This document shows positions 48,421 through 58,005 of a DNA stretch of 64,000 nt, in pieces. The stretch lies in the NCBI RefSeq assembly GCF_033723955.1, contig NZ_CP137555.1, positions 1,957,501 to 2,021,500 of the forward strand, written 5' to 3'. Under the pieces are notes generated by a model. The model did no database searches, was not told the DNA's origin, and saw nothing but the letters and a program-made list of their open reading frames with translations. Position 1 is the stretch's first letter; the number at the start of each line of letters is the position of its first letter. This DNA comes from Microbulbifer pacificus (GTDB lineage: Bacteria; Pseudomonadota; Gammaproteobacteria; Pseudomonadales; Cellvibrionaceae). The position numbers and the translations under genes are program-made.

Positions 48421-49179
48421 TTAAGCCATTTCTGCCAACAGTGACTTGATGCCGGCGAGCAACCGCCGCGACACTACCGGGGTCAACGCAATCCCGGCGA
48501 GTGTCACCCGATAGCCGTCACCGCCTTTCTGCAACCCGGCAATGAAATCCACCGCAACAATTGCGTTGCGGTGCACACGCACAAAGCGCTCGCCGAACTC
48601 CGCTTCCAGTTCCTTCAGCGACTCATCCAGCACCGTCTCACCGCCGCTGTGGTGGGCGATGACGTATTTGTCTTCGGCAATGAAACAGCGGATATCGTCC
48701 ACATCCAGCAACTGCACACCGCGGCGGCTCACCGCCTTGATCTGGCGGCGGCCGCTGGCGTGTTGTGGAACTTGTGTGTGCAGCGCCTGGCGTTGCGGTT
48801 TGCTCAGTCTTCGCGCCTGGGCAATCGCCTGTGCCAGTTGCTCCACATTGACGGGCTTGAGCAGGTAACCCGATGCAGCAACCGCAAAGGCAGGGAGCGC
48901 AAACTCGTCGTGTGCGGTACAGAAAATGATCGCGGGTGGATTGGGACGGTTGGTAATTTGGGTGGCGAGTTGGAGCCCGTTTTCTCCGGGCATTTCGATG
49001 TCCAGTAACAACAGGTCCGGGTCGAGTGAATCCAGCTGTTGTAACGCGCTTTCCCCATCGGCAGCTTCTCCCAGCAGTTGGCAACCATTAATAGTCTGCA
49101 ACTGTCGGGCCAGTCTGGCCCGCGCCAGCGGTTCGTCGTCGACGATCAGCACTCCCAGTGGATGTTCGGCAGCACTCAT
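48421..49179 (-). CDS. algR: LytTR-type response regulator (AlgR-like)
   Basis: 252 residues: receiver domain (about 9-125) with phospho-acceptor D60 in LLLLDIEMPGENG and a LytTR DNA-binding domain (about 145-250). AlgR in Pseudomonas controls alginate, twitching and haem-related functions. It overlaps the sensor gene by 4 bp. The call of AlgR rests on the domain pair and on argH being next to the kinase gene. In Pseudomonas hemC follows; here hemCDXY is 20 kb away. Confidence 0.88.
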   Translation of the reverse strand: MSAAEHPLGVLIVDDEPLARARLARQLQTINGCQLLGEAADGESALQQLDSLDPDLLLLDIEMPGENGLQLATQITNRPNPPAIIFCTAHDEFALPAFAVAASGYLLKPVNVEQLAQAIAQARRLSKPQRQALHTQVPQHASGRRQIKAVSRRGVQLLDVDDIRCFIAEDKYVIAHHSGGETVLDESLKELEAEFGERFVRVHRNAIVAVDFIAGLQKGGDGYRVTLAGIALTPVVSRRLLAGIKSLLAEMA

Positions 49180-50420
49180 TGGGCCACCTCTTCCAGCACG
49201 GGGGTTTTTGCTGGCTCAGTTATTCTGGTTTCACTCGTCGAATTGATGGCTTTGAACGGCAATCGCAATTCCACGCGGTACTCTTTACCGCACTCCCCAT
49301 CGTGGACTTCCGCGGTAAAGCGGAAACGACTGCCGTAAAACGCACTGAGACGCTGGCGAATATTTTCCACCGCCATACCGTTGCCGGTGCTCACACCAGG
49401 GCTGATTTCCGTCTCAACGTTCGACTCAAAAACTGCAACAGGATTTTGAATCGACAATAGCAGCTCGGGTGCGCGACTGCCAATGACATTTTGGCGACTC
49501 GCATCATCCTGGCGAATCGTAATTTCAATTTTCCCACCCCGGCGCAGACGTGCAATTCCGTGCAGTACCGCGTTTTCCAACAGCGGCTGTAACAACATGG
49601 ACGGCAGTTGTGCCTCTGCCGGCAGCTCCCCGATCTGCCACTCCTGTTGCAGGCGATCGCCAAGGCGCAGGGATTCTATTTCGAGGTAGCGCCGCGCCAG
49701 TGCAACTTCCTGCTCCAACGGTACCAATTTTGAGTCCGCCAGAGATGCGCGGAACAGCGCCGACAAATCTTCCACCAGTTTTTCCGCGCGCTCGGCATCC
49801 ACGGCGATCAGGCTGGCGAGGCTGTTCATGCTGTTGAACAGGAAGTGCGGGCGAATGCGCGACTGCAACGCGTCGATTCGCGCCCCCAGTTCCGCTTGCT
49901 GCTGGTTGTGCAACTGCTGCTGCACATAGGCATAGCGCAGCACCACGCCCGCACAAATGGCGCCGACCAGAAAATTCGCCAGCAGCGCCCAGAGGTCCAC
50001 AGGTACACCTTCCATATCCGCCACCCACCAGTGCTGCGCCAGCAACACCGTCAACAGCACCGCGAGTACGGTGGAATAGCTGAGCGCGGCGGCGAACTTG
50101 TGAGAGAGGCGCGCCAGGCGCGGGCGCAGCCGGCACAGGATGGCGGCTGCGGGCAGCATCACCCACTGCACGGTGAGAGACACCAGCCCCAGGCGCTGCC
50201 AATTGAACGGATTGAGCCCGTCGGTGGCGAGCACCAGCACCAGCGCCAGCAGCTCGCCCATCAATACCAGCGCAGCCACGCCGGTCACACCGCACAGCTC
50301 TGGCAAGAAATGGGGGGGAGCAGCGGTCTCGTGACGCGCAGAATCTTTGCCTGCGGGGGCAGTTTCGTGAATTTCCTGCGCTATAATGCCCGCCGCTTGC
50401 GCGGGCCGGGAAGATGTCAT
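49176..50420 (-). CDS. algZ: LytS-family sensor histidine kinase (AlgZ/FimS-like)
   Basis: 414 residues with about four transmembrane helices (about residues 45-165), a short coiled-coil and a His_kinase domain whose histidine is in RIRPHFLFNSMNSL, followed by the ATPase domain with LLQPLLENAVLHG and a GNGMAVENIRQRL motif. It pairs with the AlgR-like regulator by a 4-bp overlap and is divergent from argH, as in Pseudomonas where FimS/AlgZ and AlgR are needed for twitching. Confidence 0.88.
   Translation of the reverse strand: MTSSRPAQAAGIIAQEIHETAPAGKDSARHETAAPPHFLPELCGVTGVAALVLMGELLALVLVLATDGLNPFNWQRLGLVSLTVQWVMLPAAAILCRLRPRLARLSHKFAAALSYSTVLAVLLTVLLAQHWWVADMEGVPVDLWALLANFLVGAICAGVVLRYAYVQQQLHNQQQAELGARIDALQSRIRPHFLFNSMNSLASLIAVDAERAEKLVEDLSALFRASLADSKLVPLEQEVALARRYLEIESLRLGDRLQQEWQIGELPAEAQLPSMLLQPLLENAVLHGIARLRRGGKIEITIRQDDASRQNVIGSRAPELLLSIQNPVAVFESNVETEISPGVSTGNGMAVENIRQRLSAFYGSRFRFTAEVHDGECGKEYRVELRLPFKAINSTSETRITEPAKTPVLEEVAQ
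50382..50387 (+). promoter_or_regulatory. -10 element for argH inside the algZ 5' end
   Basis: Perfect TATAAT on the plus strand within the first codons of the divergent algZ gene; the leader to the argH ATG would be about 136 nt. No clear -35. Confidence 0.4.
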
Positions 50421-50529
50421 ATCAGGTTATCTTTATTCTGGACTCGCTCTAAGACGGTGAAGATACCGCCATCACTGGCGCAGTTCCACTACCCGGTCGA
50501 CATCGCAATCCACACACATCAGAGGCAGC

Positions 50530-51951
50530 ATGAGTAACGACAACGCATCCGCAAACAACGCCCAGAATCCGGCCGCAAAGCTGTGGGGCGGCCGCTTTAG
50601 CGAAGCCACCGATGCCTTTGTGGAGCGATTTACCGCCTCGGTGATGTTCGACCAGCGCATGGGACTGGAAGATATCCAGGGTTCCCTGGCGCACGCACAG
50701 ATGCTGTCGGAAGTGGGCGTGCTGACGGTGGAGGAGTTCCAGCAGATCGAGGGCGGCCTCAAGGACATCGCCGAAGAGATCAAGGCGGGCAGCTTCCCCT
50801 GGTCGGTGGAGCTCGAAGATGTACACATGAATATCGAATCGCGCCTCACCCAGCGCATCGGCGCCACCGGCAAAAAACTGCACACCGGCCGCTCGCGCAA
50901 CGACCAGGTGGCGACCGATATCCGCCTGTGGCTGCGCAACCGCATCGACCAGATCGGAGCCGAGCTGACCCGCCTGCAGACCGGTCTGGTGGATCTCGCC
51001 GAGCAGAACGCAGACACCATCATGCCCGGCTTTACCCATCTGCAAACCGCACAGCCGGTCACCTTCGGCCATCACCTGCTGGCCTGGAACGAGATGCTGA
51101 GCCGCGACTATGAACGTCTGATGGATTGCCGCAAGCGCGTCAACCGCTCTCCGCTGGGCGCCGCGGCACTGGCCGGCACCAGCTACCCGATCAACCGCGC
51201 CCGCACCGCGGAGCTGCTGGGCTTTGATGCGCCCACCGAGAACTCCCTGGATTCCGTCAGCGACCGCGACTTCGCCATCGAATTCTGCGCCTTCTCCGCG
51301 CTGCTGATGACCCACCTGTCCCGCGCCAGCGAGGAGCTGGTGCTGTGGACCTCCAGCCAGTTCGACTTTATCGATCTGCCGGACCGCTTCTGCACCGGCT
51401 CCTCGATCATGCCGCAGAAGAAAAACCCGGATGTGCCGGAACTGGTGCGCGGCAAGACCGGCCGGGTTAACGGCCACCTGATAGCCCTGCTGACCCTGAT
51501 GAAGAGCCAGCCACTGGCCTACAACAAGGACAACCAGGAAGACAAGGAACCCCTGTTCGACGCCGCCGACACCGTGCTCGACTGCCTGCGTGCCTTCGCC
51601 GATATGGCACCGGCGCTGAAGCCGAAGAAGGAAAACATGTACGCCGCCGCCGGCAAGGGCTTCTCCACCGCCACCGATCTGGCGGACTACCTGGTGCGCA
51701 AGGGTGTCGCCTTCCGCGATGCCCACGAGATCGTCGGCCACTCCGTGGCCTTTGCCATCGAGCAGAAGTGCGACCTGGCGGAACTCAGCCTCGCGCAGCT
51801 GCAGCAGTTCTCCGAGGTGATCGGCGACGATGTATTTGACGTGTTGACCCTGGAGGGCTCGGTCGCCGCGCGCGACCATATCGGCGGCACCGCGCCGAAC
51901 CAGGTGCGCGGCGCCTGTGAGCGCGCGCGCACGCTGATCGCCTCGCGCTAA
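50530..51951 (+). CDS. argH: Argininosuccinate lyase
   Basis: Splits argininosuccinate into arginine and fumarate. 473 residues; N-terminal [48 protein letters not shown] and the catalytic-loop signature [12 protein letters not shown] are all present. Divergent from algZ. A GC-rich hairpin (arms 51962-51970 and 51977-51985) follows, without a T-run. Confidence 0.97.
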   Translation: MSNDNASANNAQNPAAKLWGGRFSEATDAFVERFTASVMFDQRMGLEDIQGSLAHAQMLSEVGVLTVEEFQQIEGGLKDIAEEIKAGSFPWSVELEDVHMNIESRLTQRIGATGKKLHTGRSRNDQVATDIRLWLRNRIDQIGAELTRLQTGLVDLAEQNADTIMPGFTHLQTAQPVTFGHHLLAWNEMLSRDYERLMDCRKRVNRSPLGAAALAGTSYPINRARTAELLGFDAPTENSLDSVSDRDFAIEFCAFSALLMTHLSRASEELVLWTSSQFDFIDLPDRFCTGSSIMPQKKNPDVPELVRGKTGRVNGHLIALLTLMKSQPLAYNKDNQEDKEPLFDAADTVLDCLRAFADMAPALKPKKENMYAAAGKGFSTATDLADYLVRKGVAFRDAHEIVGHSVAFAIEQKCDLAELSLAQLQQFSEVIGDDVFDVLTLEGSVAARDHIGGTAPNQVRGACERARTLIASR

Positions 51952-52085
51952 ATAGCCTGGTGCGGCGGGCCGCCGGGCCCGCCGCCATATTTCGCCACAA
52001 TTCATCCCGCCCGGCGCCATCTTTGCAATAGCGTGACCCGCTAGACTCCTCCGATCACAAGCTCCGATCAGAACAAGAGTCTCCC

Positions 52086-53075
52086 ATGCGCAAATACCTG
52101 TTGCTCGGCACCGCCGCCTTCGCCATTGCCATTTACCTCACCAACGCCTCGTGGCTTGCAGAAAAACACACGGGCAAGCCCACGCTGATTGCCCACCGCG
52201 GCGTCTACCAGACCTTTAACCGGGAAAACCTTGGTCGCGACGACTGCACCGCGACGCGGATGTATCAACCGGAACACGCCTATCTGGAAAACACCCTCGC
52301 TTCCATGCGCGCCGCGTTCGAGTTTGGGGCGGATATCGTCGAGATCGATGTGCACCCCACCACCGATGGCGAATTTGCGGTGTTCCACGACTGGACCCTC
52401 GACTGCCGTACCGAAGCTAGCGGCGTCACCCGCGACCATGCGATGAGTTATCTGAAAACCCTGGATATCGGTTACGGCTATACCGCGGATAACGGCGAGA
52501 CGTTTCCTTTTCGCGGCAAGGGCGTGGGGCTGATGCCAACTCTGGAAGAGGTCTACCGGGCATTTCCCGACAAGAGGTTCCTGGTCAATATCAAAAGCGG
52601 AAGACCACAAGAGGCGAAGCTGCTGGACAAGTACCTGCGCGAGCGCCAGTTACCGCTGCAGGGTCCGCTGCTCGTCTACGGCAGTGAGAAGGTAATGCAG
52701 AAGATACGTGCGTTGCGTCCGGATGCCTGGAGTTTTAGCCGCGAGAGCGTGCAACAGTGCACGGTGCGCTACCTGATGTTGGGCTGGAGTGGCTATGTGC
52801 CGGAAGCCTGTCGTAACGGCGCGGTGGTTGCGCCGAATACCTGGCAGTGGGCGCTTTGGGGCTGGCCGGATCGATTTATGCAGCGCATGCAAGACGCGGG
52901 CTCGCTGGTAATGGAACTGGATTTCGCGGGCCGCGGCCGCGGAATGCACGGCATATATAAACCTGAGGAGCTGGAGTTCCTGCCGGCGGATTATCGCGGC
53001 GCGCTGTGGGTCGAGAAAATCGAACGCATTGGGCCCTATGCGAAAACCAAATTTACCAGCGGACAACACCAATAA
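52086..53075 (+). CDS. Glycerophosphodiester phosphodiesterase family protein
   Basis: 329-residue GDPD-type TIM-barrel protein. It has an N-terminal hydrophobic segment (about residues 4-22, signal anchor or signal peptide) and the catalytic IAHRG (H37, R38), VEIDVHPTTDGEFAVFHDWTLD with Glu, Asp and His metal/catalytic residues. Expected to hydrolyse glycerophosphodiesters outside the inner membrane, though substrates vary. It stands alone, convergent with the esterase gene. Confidence 0.88.
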   Translation: MRKYLLLGTAAFAIAIYLTNASWLAEKHTGKPTLIAHRGVYQTFNRENLGRDDCTATRMYQPEHAYLENTLASMRAAFEFGADIVEIDVHPTTDGEFAVFHDWTLDCRTEASGVTRDHAMSYLKTLDIGYGYTADNGETFPFRGKGVGLMPTLEEVYRAFPDKRFLVNIKSGRPQEAKLLDKYLRERQLPLQGPLLVYGSEKVMQKIRALRPDAWSFSRESVQQCTVRYLMLGWSGYVPEACRNGAVVAPNTWQWALWGWPDRFMQRMQDAGSLVMELDFAGRGRGMHGIYKPEELEFLPADYRGALWVEKIERIGPYAKTKFTSGQHQ

Positions 53076-53144
53076 CAGCAGAAGCCAATGTAGAGACGTT
53101 CCGCCGGGCTTGCGCAGGAATACCCTATATTTATTTTAAGAGAC

Positions 53145-54590
53145 TCACTTGCGCAGCCCCGGCTGCGCAAAGTGTTTATCCAGCCACTCGTTGATGAGAT
53201 TCAACGCCTTTGGCGCGATCGTTTCCTCAATGTTTCCGTACTCGGAAACAGCACCCGTCTCAGCGGTCTGGAACAGGTGATTCAGTTTATCCAGTTCCAC
53301 CACCTGAACATCCCCATTGCCGCCATCCTCCAACGCCTGCCGGATTCCATCGAGGTTCTGTTTGGCGGCAACCTGGATATCCAGGCTGCCGTTCAGTGCC
53401 AGCACCGGCATTTCAAGTTTCTTGAGGTAGGTTTCCGGATCGAATTTCAGGAAATATCTGAACCAGGGAGAGGTTAAAATTTTCTCCTGCGCAGCAACCT
53501 GATTTTCGACGGCGCTCTCGTCTTTCTCACTCATGGCGCGGGAGATTTCGCGCATGGTATCGCGCATTGTCGGAGTCAGATTTGCGCCGTTCGGCAGTCG
53601 ATTGAGATCCTGAAACAAGACCTCGTCGAGCTGCCTGATCTTGCTTAGGTTCAACGGCGGCACGCCCATCATCCGGAAAACGTTTGAGCGCTGCTCGATA
53701 AACAGGTCGATCACCTCAACACCCGGCGCGGCCATCAGGATGACAAACGCGATATCCGGCCTGCTCGATGCCACCATCGGGGCAATCATTCCGCCCTCAC
53801 TGTGGCCAATCAGGCCAATGGTATTCGCCGGGATATCCGCGCGTCCCTTCAGGAAATCCACGGCGGCATTGATATCACCGGCAAAGTCTTCTGAGGTGGC
53901 GTTGTCAAAAACGCCGGAAGATTTACCAACGCCTCGATCATCCAGCCGGAGTACGGCATATCCCTTTTGGCTCAGGTGATCGGCAAGCACCGCAAACGGT
54001 TTGTGCCCGACAATGGATTCGTCGCGGTCCTGCGGACCCGAGCCGCTGATCAGTACCGCGGTGGCCTTGATTGGGCCCGAGGGTTTGGTCAGGGTTCCCG
54101 CGAGAATGATATCGGCCTTGGCGTTGTGCACCTCGACCTCTTCGGTTTTATAGGAAAAGGGCGCAACGGGCATTTGTGGACGGACAGGCACGCTGGCGTT
54201 GTTGTCTGCCGGATTTTGCCGGGAAAAAATCAGTTCAAATGACATTCCCTGGGTGAAAGTGCCGCGAATACTATCCGTACTGGAATCGTGTGTACCCCGG
54301 TACTTCGCCTGTAATCCGGAAATCTCGAAGCTCAACTGCTGCCCGACCACCTCGACGTTGGTCATGGGGATGGCAAATGCACCCTGAGCCGGGGAGTCCA
54401 TTGACCCCTGCCATTTACCCGCGTTTTGCTGCAGGTGAATAACCAGTGGCAACTCCGCAGCTGCACTGACTTTCAGGTTGCCGGCCCAATTTCCTTCGAG
54501 ACCGGCGGCGTGCGCCGTAAAAGGCAGTAACGCCATCATCACACTGACCATCGAATTTTTGAGTTTCTTGATCCATTGCGGGTATTGCAT
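53145..54590 (-). CDS. Secreted alpha/beta hydrolase (esterase/peptidase type)
   Basis: 481 residues: a signal peptide (about 1-29, ending TAHAA), an N-terminal beta-rich domain of about 120 residues (GLEGNWAGNLKVS...) and a C-terminal alpha/beta hydrolase domain with LISGSGPQDRDE (oxyanion region, 180-191), DDRGVGKS (218-225), nucleophile S264 in GHSEGG and a late Asp/His. The fold order resembles the EstD/'S9-like' esterases with an N-terminal accessory domain. Monocistronic. Confidence 0.87.
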   Translation of the reverse strand: MQYPQWIKKLKNSMVSVMMALLPFTAHAAGLEGNWAGNLKVSAAAELPLVIHLQQNAGKWQGSMDSPAQGAFAIPMTNVEVVGQQLSFEISGLQAKYRGTHDSSTDSIRGTFTQGMSFELIFSRQNPADNNASVPVRPQMPVAPFSYKTEEVEVHNAKADIILAGTLTKPSGPIKATAVLISGSGPQDRDESIVGHKPFAVLADHLSQKGYAVLRLDDRGVGKSSGVFDNATSEDFAGDINAAVDFLKGRADIPANTIGLIGHSEGGMIAPMVASSRPDIAFVILMAAPGVEVIDLFIEQRSNVFRMMGVPPLNLSKIRQLDEVLFQDLNRLPNGANLTPTMRDTMREISRAMSEKDESAVENQVAAQEKILTSPWFRYFLKFDPETYLKKLEMPVLALNGSLDIQVAAKQNLDGIRQALEDGGNGDVQVVELDKLNHLFQTAETGAVSEYGNIEETIAPKALNLINEWLDKHFAQPGLRK

Positions 54591-54686
54591 GTTCGATCCT
54601 TGGACTCGGCAGAGTTATATTTTTATCAGGTGCAGGGCTGTTTTCGCTGTGCGAAAAAATCTGCACATCCGCACACCCCGGCACGC

Positions 54687-54893
54687 TTACGATTCCTCAG
54701 GCTTTGCGTTTTTTTCCTCTATCTCTGTCACTACTTTCTGCACCAGCTTCACGCGGCCTGACTTCACCAGCGCATCCCGCAACACATATTCAATCTGTGC
54801 GTTCAGGCTGCGCAGGTCATCGTCCGCCCAGCGCTGCATCGCCGCCAGTACCTGCTCGTTGATACGCAGTGGGAAAGCTTTCTTTTTCGTCAT
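54687..54893 (-). CDS. Arc-family ribbon-helix-helix DNA-binding protein
   Basis: 68 residues with an Arc/MetJ-type RHH fold: beta-strand FPLRINEQVLAAMQRWA, then RSLNAQIEYVLRDAL as the two helices, and a lysine/glutamate tail. RHH dimers bind short inverted repeats. It lies 34 bp after the SPFH gene, in one operon, and a fitting palindrome overlaps the operon promoter, so autorepression is likely (inference). No toxin partner of the toxin-antitoxin kind is present. Confidence 0.87.
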   Translation of the reverse strand: MTKKKAFPLRINEQVLAAMQRWADDDLRSLNAQIEYVLRDALVKSGRVKLVQKVVTEIEEKNAKPEES

Positions 54894-54927
54894 GTTGATC
54901 CTGATCGTTCAGTAACCGCGTGGTCGA

Positions 54928-55797
54928 TCAGTAGAGGCTGCCGCTGTTGATCACGGGCTGCGCCTGCTGTTCGCCACAGATGACCACCATCAGATTGTTG
55001 ACCATATTTGCCTTGCGCTCGTCGTCCAGTTCCAGTGCGTGGGACTCCGCCAGGGTGGTAATCGCATCGGTGACCATTTCCACCGCACCGCGCACGATCA
55101 GCTTGCGTGCCGCGAGCACCGCACCGGCCTGCTGCTTGCGCAACATGGCCTGGGCAATTTCCGGCGCGTAGGCGAGATGGCTGATCCGCGCCTCGATCAC
55201 CTGAATACCGGCACTGCCGAGACGCTCCTGTACCTGGTCGCGGATTTTTTCCGCCACCTCGATGGGATCACCGCGCAGGGACAGCGTGTCCTCACTGTGA
55301 TTGTCGTAGGGGAATTCATTCGCCACGTTGCGCAGCGCCGCCTCGCTCTGGATGGTGACAAAGCTCTCGTAGTCGTCCACCTCGAAATAGGCCTCGGCCG
55401 AATCGACCACCTTCCATACCACCACCGTGGCAATCTCGATCGGGTTGCCGTTGGCGTCATTGACCTTGAGCTTGCCGCTCTCGAAATTGCGGATGCGCAG
55501 GGAGATGGGTGTGCGCTTGAAAATCAGCGGATTGGCCCAGCGCAGGCCGGTGACATGCTCGGTGCCCACGTATTTACCGAACAGCTGCAGTATTTTCCCC
55601 TGATTGGGAGCCACCATAAACAGTCCGAACCAGCAGAATGCAACAATTGCCGCCGCCAGGCCCCAGCCTGCGGCGAACGGGAATTCCGTGGCGGCCAGGT
55701 TTCGCAAAGCCATTACCACCGTAAACACCTGCAATACCAGAAGCAGCGCCAGCATTCCGTAACCATTGACGGTAAATGCGCGTTTTTCTCTGATCAT
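54928..55797 (-). CDS. SPFH/Band 7 domain membrane protein
   Basis: 289 residues: two transmembrane helices (about 11-34 and 41-63), an SPFH/Band 7 domain (about 68-240; GKYVGTEHVTGLRWANPL and NGNPIEIATVVVWKVVDS) and a C-terminal coiled-coil/helix. SPFH proteins form membrane-associated oligomers (flotillin-, HflK/C- and prohibitin-like) and organise membrane microdomains or proteases. No NfeD partner gene is adjacent, but an RHH regulator is. Strong AAAAGGAG ribosome site before the ATG. Confidence 0.9.
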   Translation of the reverse strand: MIREKRAFTVNGYGMLALLLVLQVFTVVMALRNLAATEFPFAAGWGLAAAIVAFCWFGLFMVAPNQGKILQLFGKYVGTEHVTGLRWANPLIFKRTPISLRIRNFESGKLKVNDANGNPIEIATVVVWKVVDSAEAYFEVDDYESFVTIQSEAALRNVANEFPYDNHSEDTLSLRGDPIEVAEKIRDQVQERLGSAGIQVIEARISHLAYAPEIAQAMLRKQQAGAVLAARKLIVRGAVEMVTDAITTLAESHALELDDERKANMVNNLMVVICGEQQAQPVINSGSLY

Positions 55798-55810
55798 CGA
55801 AATCTCCTTT

Positions 55811-55834
55811 TGATGTCAATTTGATATCAAATTA
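55811..55834 (-). promoter_or_regulatory. Palindromic operator over the SPFH/RHH promoter
   Basis: A perfect 16-bp palindrome AATTTGATATCAAATT (55818-55833), preceded on the gene side by a second half-match TTTGATGTCAA. It overlaps the predicted -10 box (55829-55834), 20 bp before the ATG. Confidence 0.7.
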
Positions 55835-55857
55835 GCACCAAGATTGTGAATAGCCAA
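55829..55857 (-). promoter_or_regulatory. Sigma-70 promoter of the SPFH-RHH operon
   Basis: Minus strand: TTGGCT (55857-55852), 17-bp spacer, TAATTT (55834-55829). The palindrome covers the -10 and start region. Confidence 0.5.
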
Positions 55858-55993
55858 GTTTTTGTGCACATACAGTGGGTTCTGGCATGGACGGAGATGG
55901 GCGGGGAAGTCTTAACGGGCGGGAAACAGGTGTGGGGTATCAGGGGCGTTGCAGACGGGAAAAAGGCGAGCAGGCGGGGGGCTTGAACACGGA

Positions 55994-56011
55994 CGCCCGC
56001 CAGTGCGGGCG
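55994..56011 (-). terminator. Possible terminator hairpin after cyaY
   Basis: CGCCCGC / GCGGGCG stem with a 4-nt loop, about 20 bp beyond the cyaY stop. It lacks a U-run, so it may only protect the 3' end. Confidence 0.4.
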
Positions 56012-56031
56012 ACCATCGCGAGCCTGCGGGA

Positions 56032-56373
56032 TCAGTCTGCTCCCAGCGCCAGCGATACCGGCGCACCCTGCTGTTCGCTCAACACCCGGTCCAGCAGCGT
56101 CGGCAGGTCCTCACCGGTGGTGGTGCACTTCCAGCCCGGGTTTTCAAACTTGAGGTGGTAGCCACCGGAGCGCGCCGCCACCCACAGTTCCTGTACCGCG
56201 CTCTGGCGCGACAGGATCACCTGGGTTCCGCTGTCTTCCAGGGTGATGGTGAGCACCGCGTCCGCACGCTCGTAATCCATATCCACATCGCAATTGTCGA
56301 GGGCGTCCTCGATCGCGATCAGGGTCTGTTCGATGGCGGCGTTGTAGGTTGCTTGAGAGGCGGCCTGGGTCAT
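56032..56373 (-). CDS. cyaY: Frataxin homologue CyaY
   Basis: 113 residues from the ATG at 56373. Frataxin fold with an acidic first helix (AIEDALDNCDVDMDYERAD) that binds iron, the ITLEDSGTQVILSRQSAVQELWVAA core and GGYHLKFENPGW. It supplies or gates iron for iron-sulphur cluster assembly. Divergent from lptM-lysA, an arrangement conserved in Pseudomonas and enterobacteria. Upstream in-frame sequence to 56532 is not part of the family. Confidence 0.94.
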   Translation of the reverse strand: MTQAASQATYNAAIEQTLIAIEDALDNCDVDMDYERADAVLTITLEDSGTQVILSRQSAVQELWVAARSGGYHLKFENPGWKCTTTGEDLPTLLDRVLSEQQGAPVSLALGAD

Positions 56374-56485
56374 GATCCGGTTACTTCTGTTACGGTGTTG
56401 TTCATAGACGGGGGTCGCTATACTAGCAGGCTTTTCCAGTCTTCTCGTCCCGCGAAACGCGGCAGGTACTATCCAGGTAACACCG

Positions 56486-56740
56486 ATGCGCACAACGTTG
56501 CTTTCAATGGCCTCTATCGTCGCCCTCACCACGTTGTTGAGCGCCTGTGGCCAGAAGGGCCCGCTCTACCTGCCGCAGGATCCGGCCTCGCCGACCACAT
56601 CCCCGGCGTCCGCTACCCACAGCCACGGCCAGCCCGCAGGCAAGCGCAGCGAGGAGACCGAAAAAAATAATGACCCGGGTCAGCAAAACACCGAACAACA
56701 GTCCGAGCAACACACGGAAGCAGAAGCAGTATCGCAATGA
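56486..56740 (+). CDS. lptM: LPS translocon maturation chaperone LptM (YifL-like lipoprotein)
   Basis: 84-residue lipoprotein: signal peptide, lipobox LLSAC near residue 21, then the family hallmark CGQKGPLYLPQD, and a polar Gln/Glu-rich tail. LptM helps the outer-membrane LPS translocon LptD fold. It overlaps lysA by 4 bp in the conserved lptM-lysA-dapF order. Confidence 0.92.
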   Translation: MRTTLLSMASIVALTTLLSACGQKGPLYLPQDPASPTTSPASATHSHGQPAGKRSEETEKNNDPGQQNTEQQSEQHTEAEAVSQ

Positions 56741-57990
56741 GTGAATTCCACTATCAGCAGGGAAGCCTGTGGGCCGAGGGCGTGAACCTCGAGCAGATCG
56801 CCGAGCAGTTCGGCACCCCCACCTACGTCTACAGCCGCGCACATTTTGAAAGCCAGTACCAGGCCTACGCCGACGCACTCGGCGATCACCCGGGCCTGAT
56901 CTGTTACGCCATCAAGGCCAACAGCAACCTGGGGATCTTGTCCGTGCTGGCACAACTGGGGGCAGGTTTCGATATCGTCTCCGCCGGTGAACTGGAGCGG
57001 GTACTGATGGCCGGCGGCGACCCGGGCAAGATCGTTTTTTCCGGTGTCGGCAAGACCGCGGCGGAAATGCGCCGCGCGCTGGAAGTGGGCGTGCACTGCT
57101 TCAATGTGGAATCGGAAGCGGAGCTGGAGCGCCTCGACGCGGTGGCCGCCGAGATGGGTGTCATCGCCCCGGTATCCCTGCGGGTCAACCCGGATGTGGA
57201 TGCCAAGACCCACCCATATATTTCCACCGGCCTCAAGGAAAACAAATTCGGCATCGCCATCGAGCGTGCCCGCGACGCCTACCGCAAGGTGGCGGCCTCC
57301 CCCAGCCTCAACGCCGTGGGTGTGGACTGCCATATCGGTTCCCAGCTCACCGATATCGCTCCCTTCCTCGACGCCCTCGATCGCCTGCTGGTACTGATCG
57401 ACGAGCTGGCCGAAGACGGCACTGTGCTCAAGCACCTGGATCTGGGCGGCGGCCTCGGTGTGCGCTACCGCGGTGAGGAGCCGCCGCTGGTGAGCGACTA
57501 TCTCGGCGCAGTGAAAGAAAAGCTTGCGGGACGCGATCTGGCATTGGTGCTGGAACCCGGCCGCTCCATCTCTGCCAACGGCGGTGCTCTGTTGACCCGG
57601 GTGGAATACCTGAAGCGCACCGAGGGCCACAACTTTGCCATCGTCGACGCCGCCATGAATGACAATCTGCGCCCGGCGTTGTATCAGGCGTGGCAGGATA
57701 TCGTTGCGGTGACGCCCAGCAACGGCGAGACCGAGAGCTGGGACATCGTCGGCCCGGTGTGTGAAACCGGCGACTTCCTCGGCAAGCACCGCCCGCTGGC
57801 GCTGCAACAGGGCCAACTGCTGGCCATGCTCTCCGCCGGTGCTTACGGTTTCACCATGAGTTCCAATTACAACTCCCGCACCCGTGCCGCTGAAGTACTG
57901 GTGGACGGCGACAAGACCTATCTGGTGCGCGCCCGCGAAACCCTCGCGGATCTGGTGCGCGGCGAAACCACGGTACCGGCCAAGGACTGA
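56737..57990 (+). CDS. lysA: Diaminopimelate decarboxylase
   Basis: PLP enzyme that makes lysine from meso-diaminopimelate. 417 residues; PLP lysine K60 in CYAIKANSNL, GFDIVSAGELERVL, HIGSQLTDIAPF, the glycine-rich LGGGLGVRY phosphate loop and the GPVCETGDFLG signature with the active-site cysteine. It precedes dapF by 15 bp. Confidence 0.97.
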   Translation: MSEFHYQQGSLWAEGVNLEQIAEQFGTPTYVYSRAHFESQYQAYADALGDHPGLICYAIKANSNLGILSVLAQLGAGFDIVSAGELERVLMAGGDPGKIVFSGVGKTAAEMRRALEVGVHCFNVESEAELERLDAVAAEMGVIAPVSLRVNPDVDAKTHPYISTGLKENKFGIAIERARDAYRKVAASPSLNAVGVDCHIGSQLTDIAPFLDALDRLLVLIDELAEDGTVLKHLDLGGGLGVRYRGEEPPLVSDYLGAVKEKLAGRDLALVLEPGRSISANGGALLTRVEYLKRTEGHNFAIVDAAMNDNLRPALYQAWQDIVAVTPSNGETESWDIVGPVCETGDFLGKHRPLALQQGQLLAMLSAGAYGFTMSSNYNSRTRAAEVLVDGDKTYLVRARETLADLVRGETTVPAKD

Positions 57991-58005
57991 CGGGAACGAA
58001 CAACA

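Noticed and set aside
51962..51985. Intrinsic terminator after argH
   Set aside because: A strong GC stem is present but the following CATATTTCG is not a U-run, so it is only mentioned with argH.
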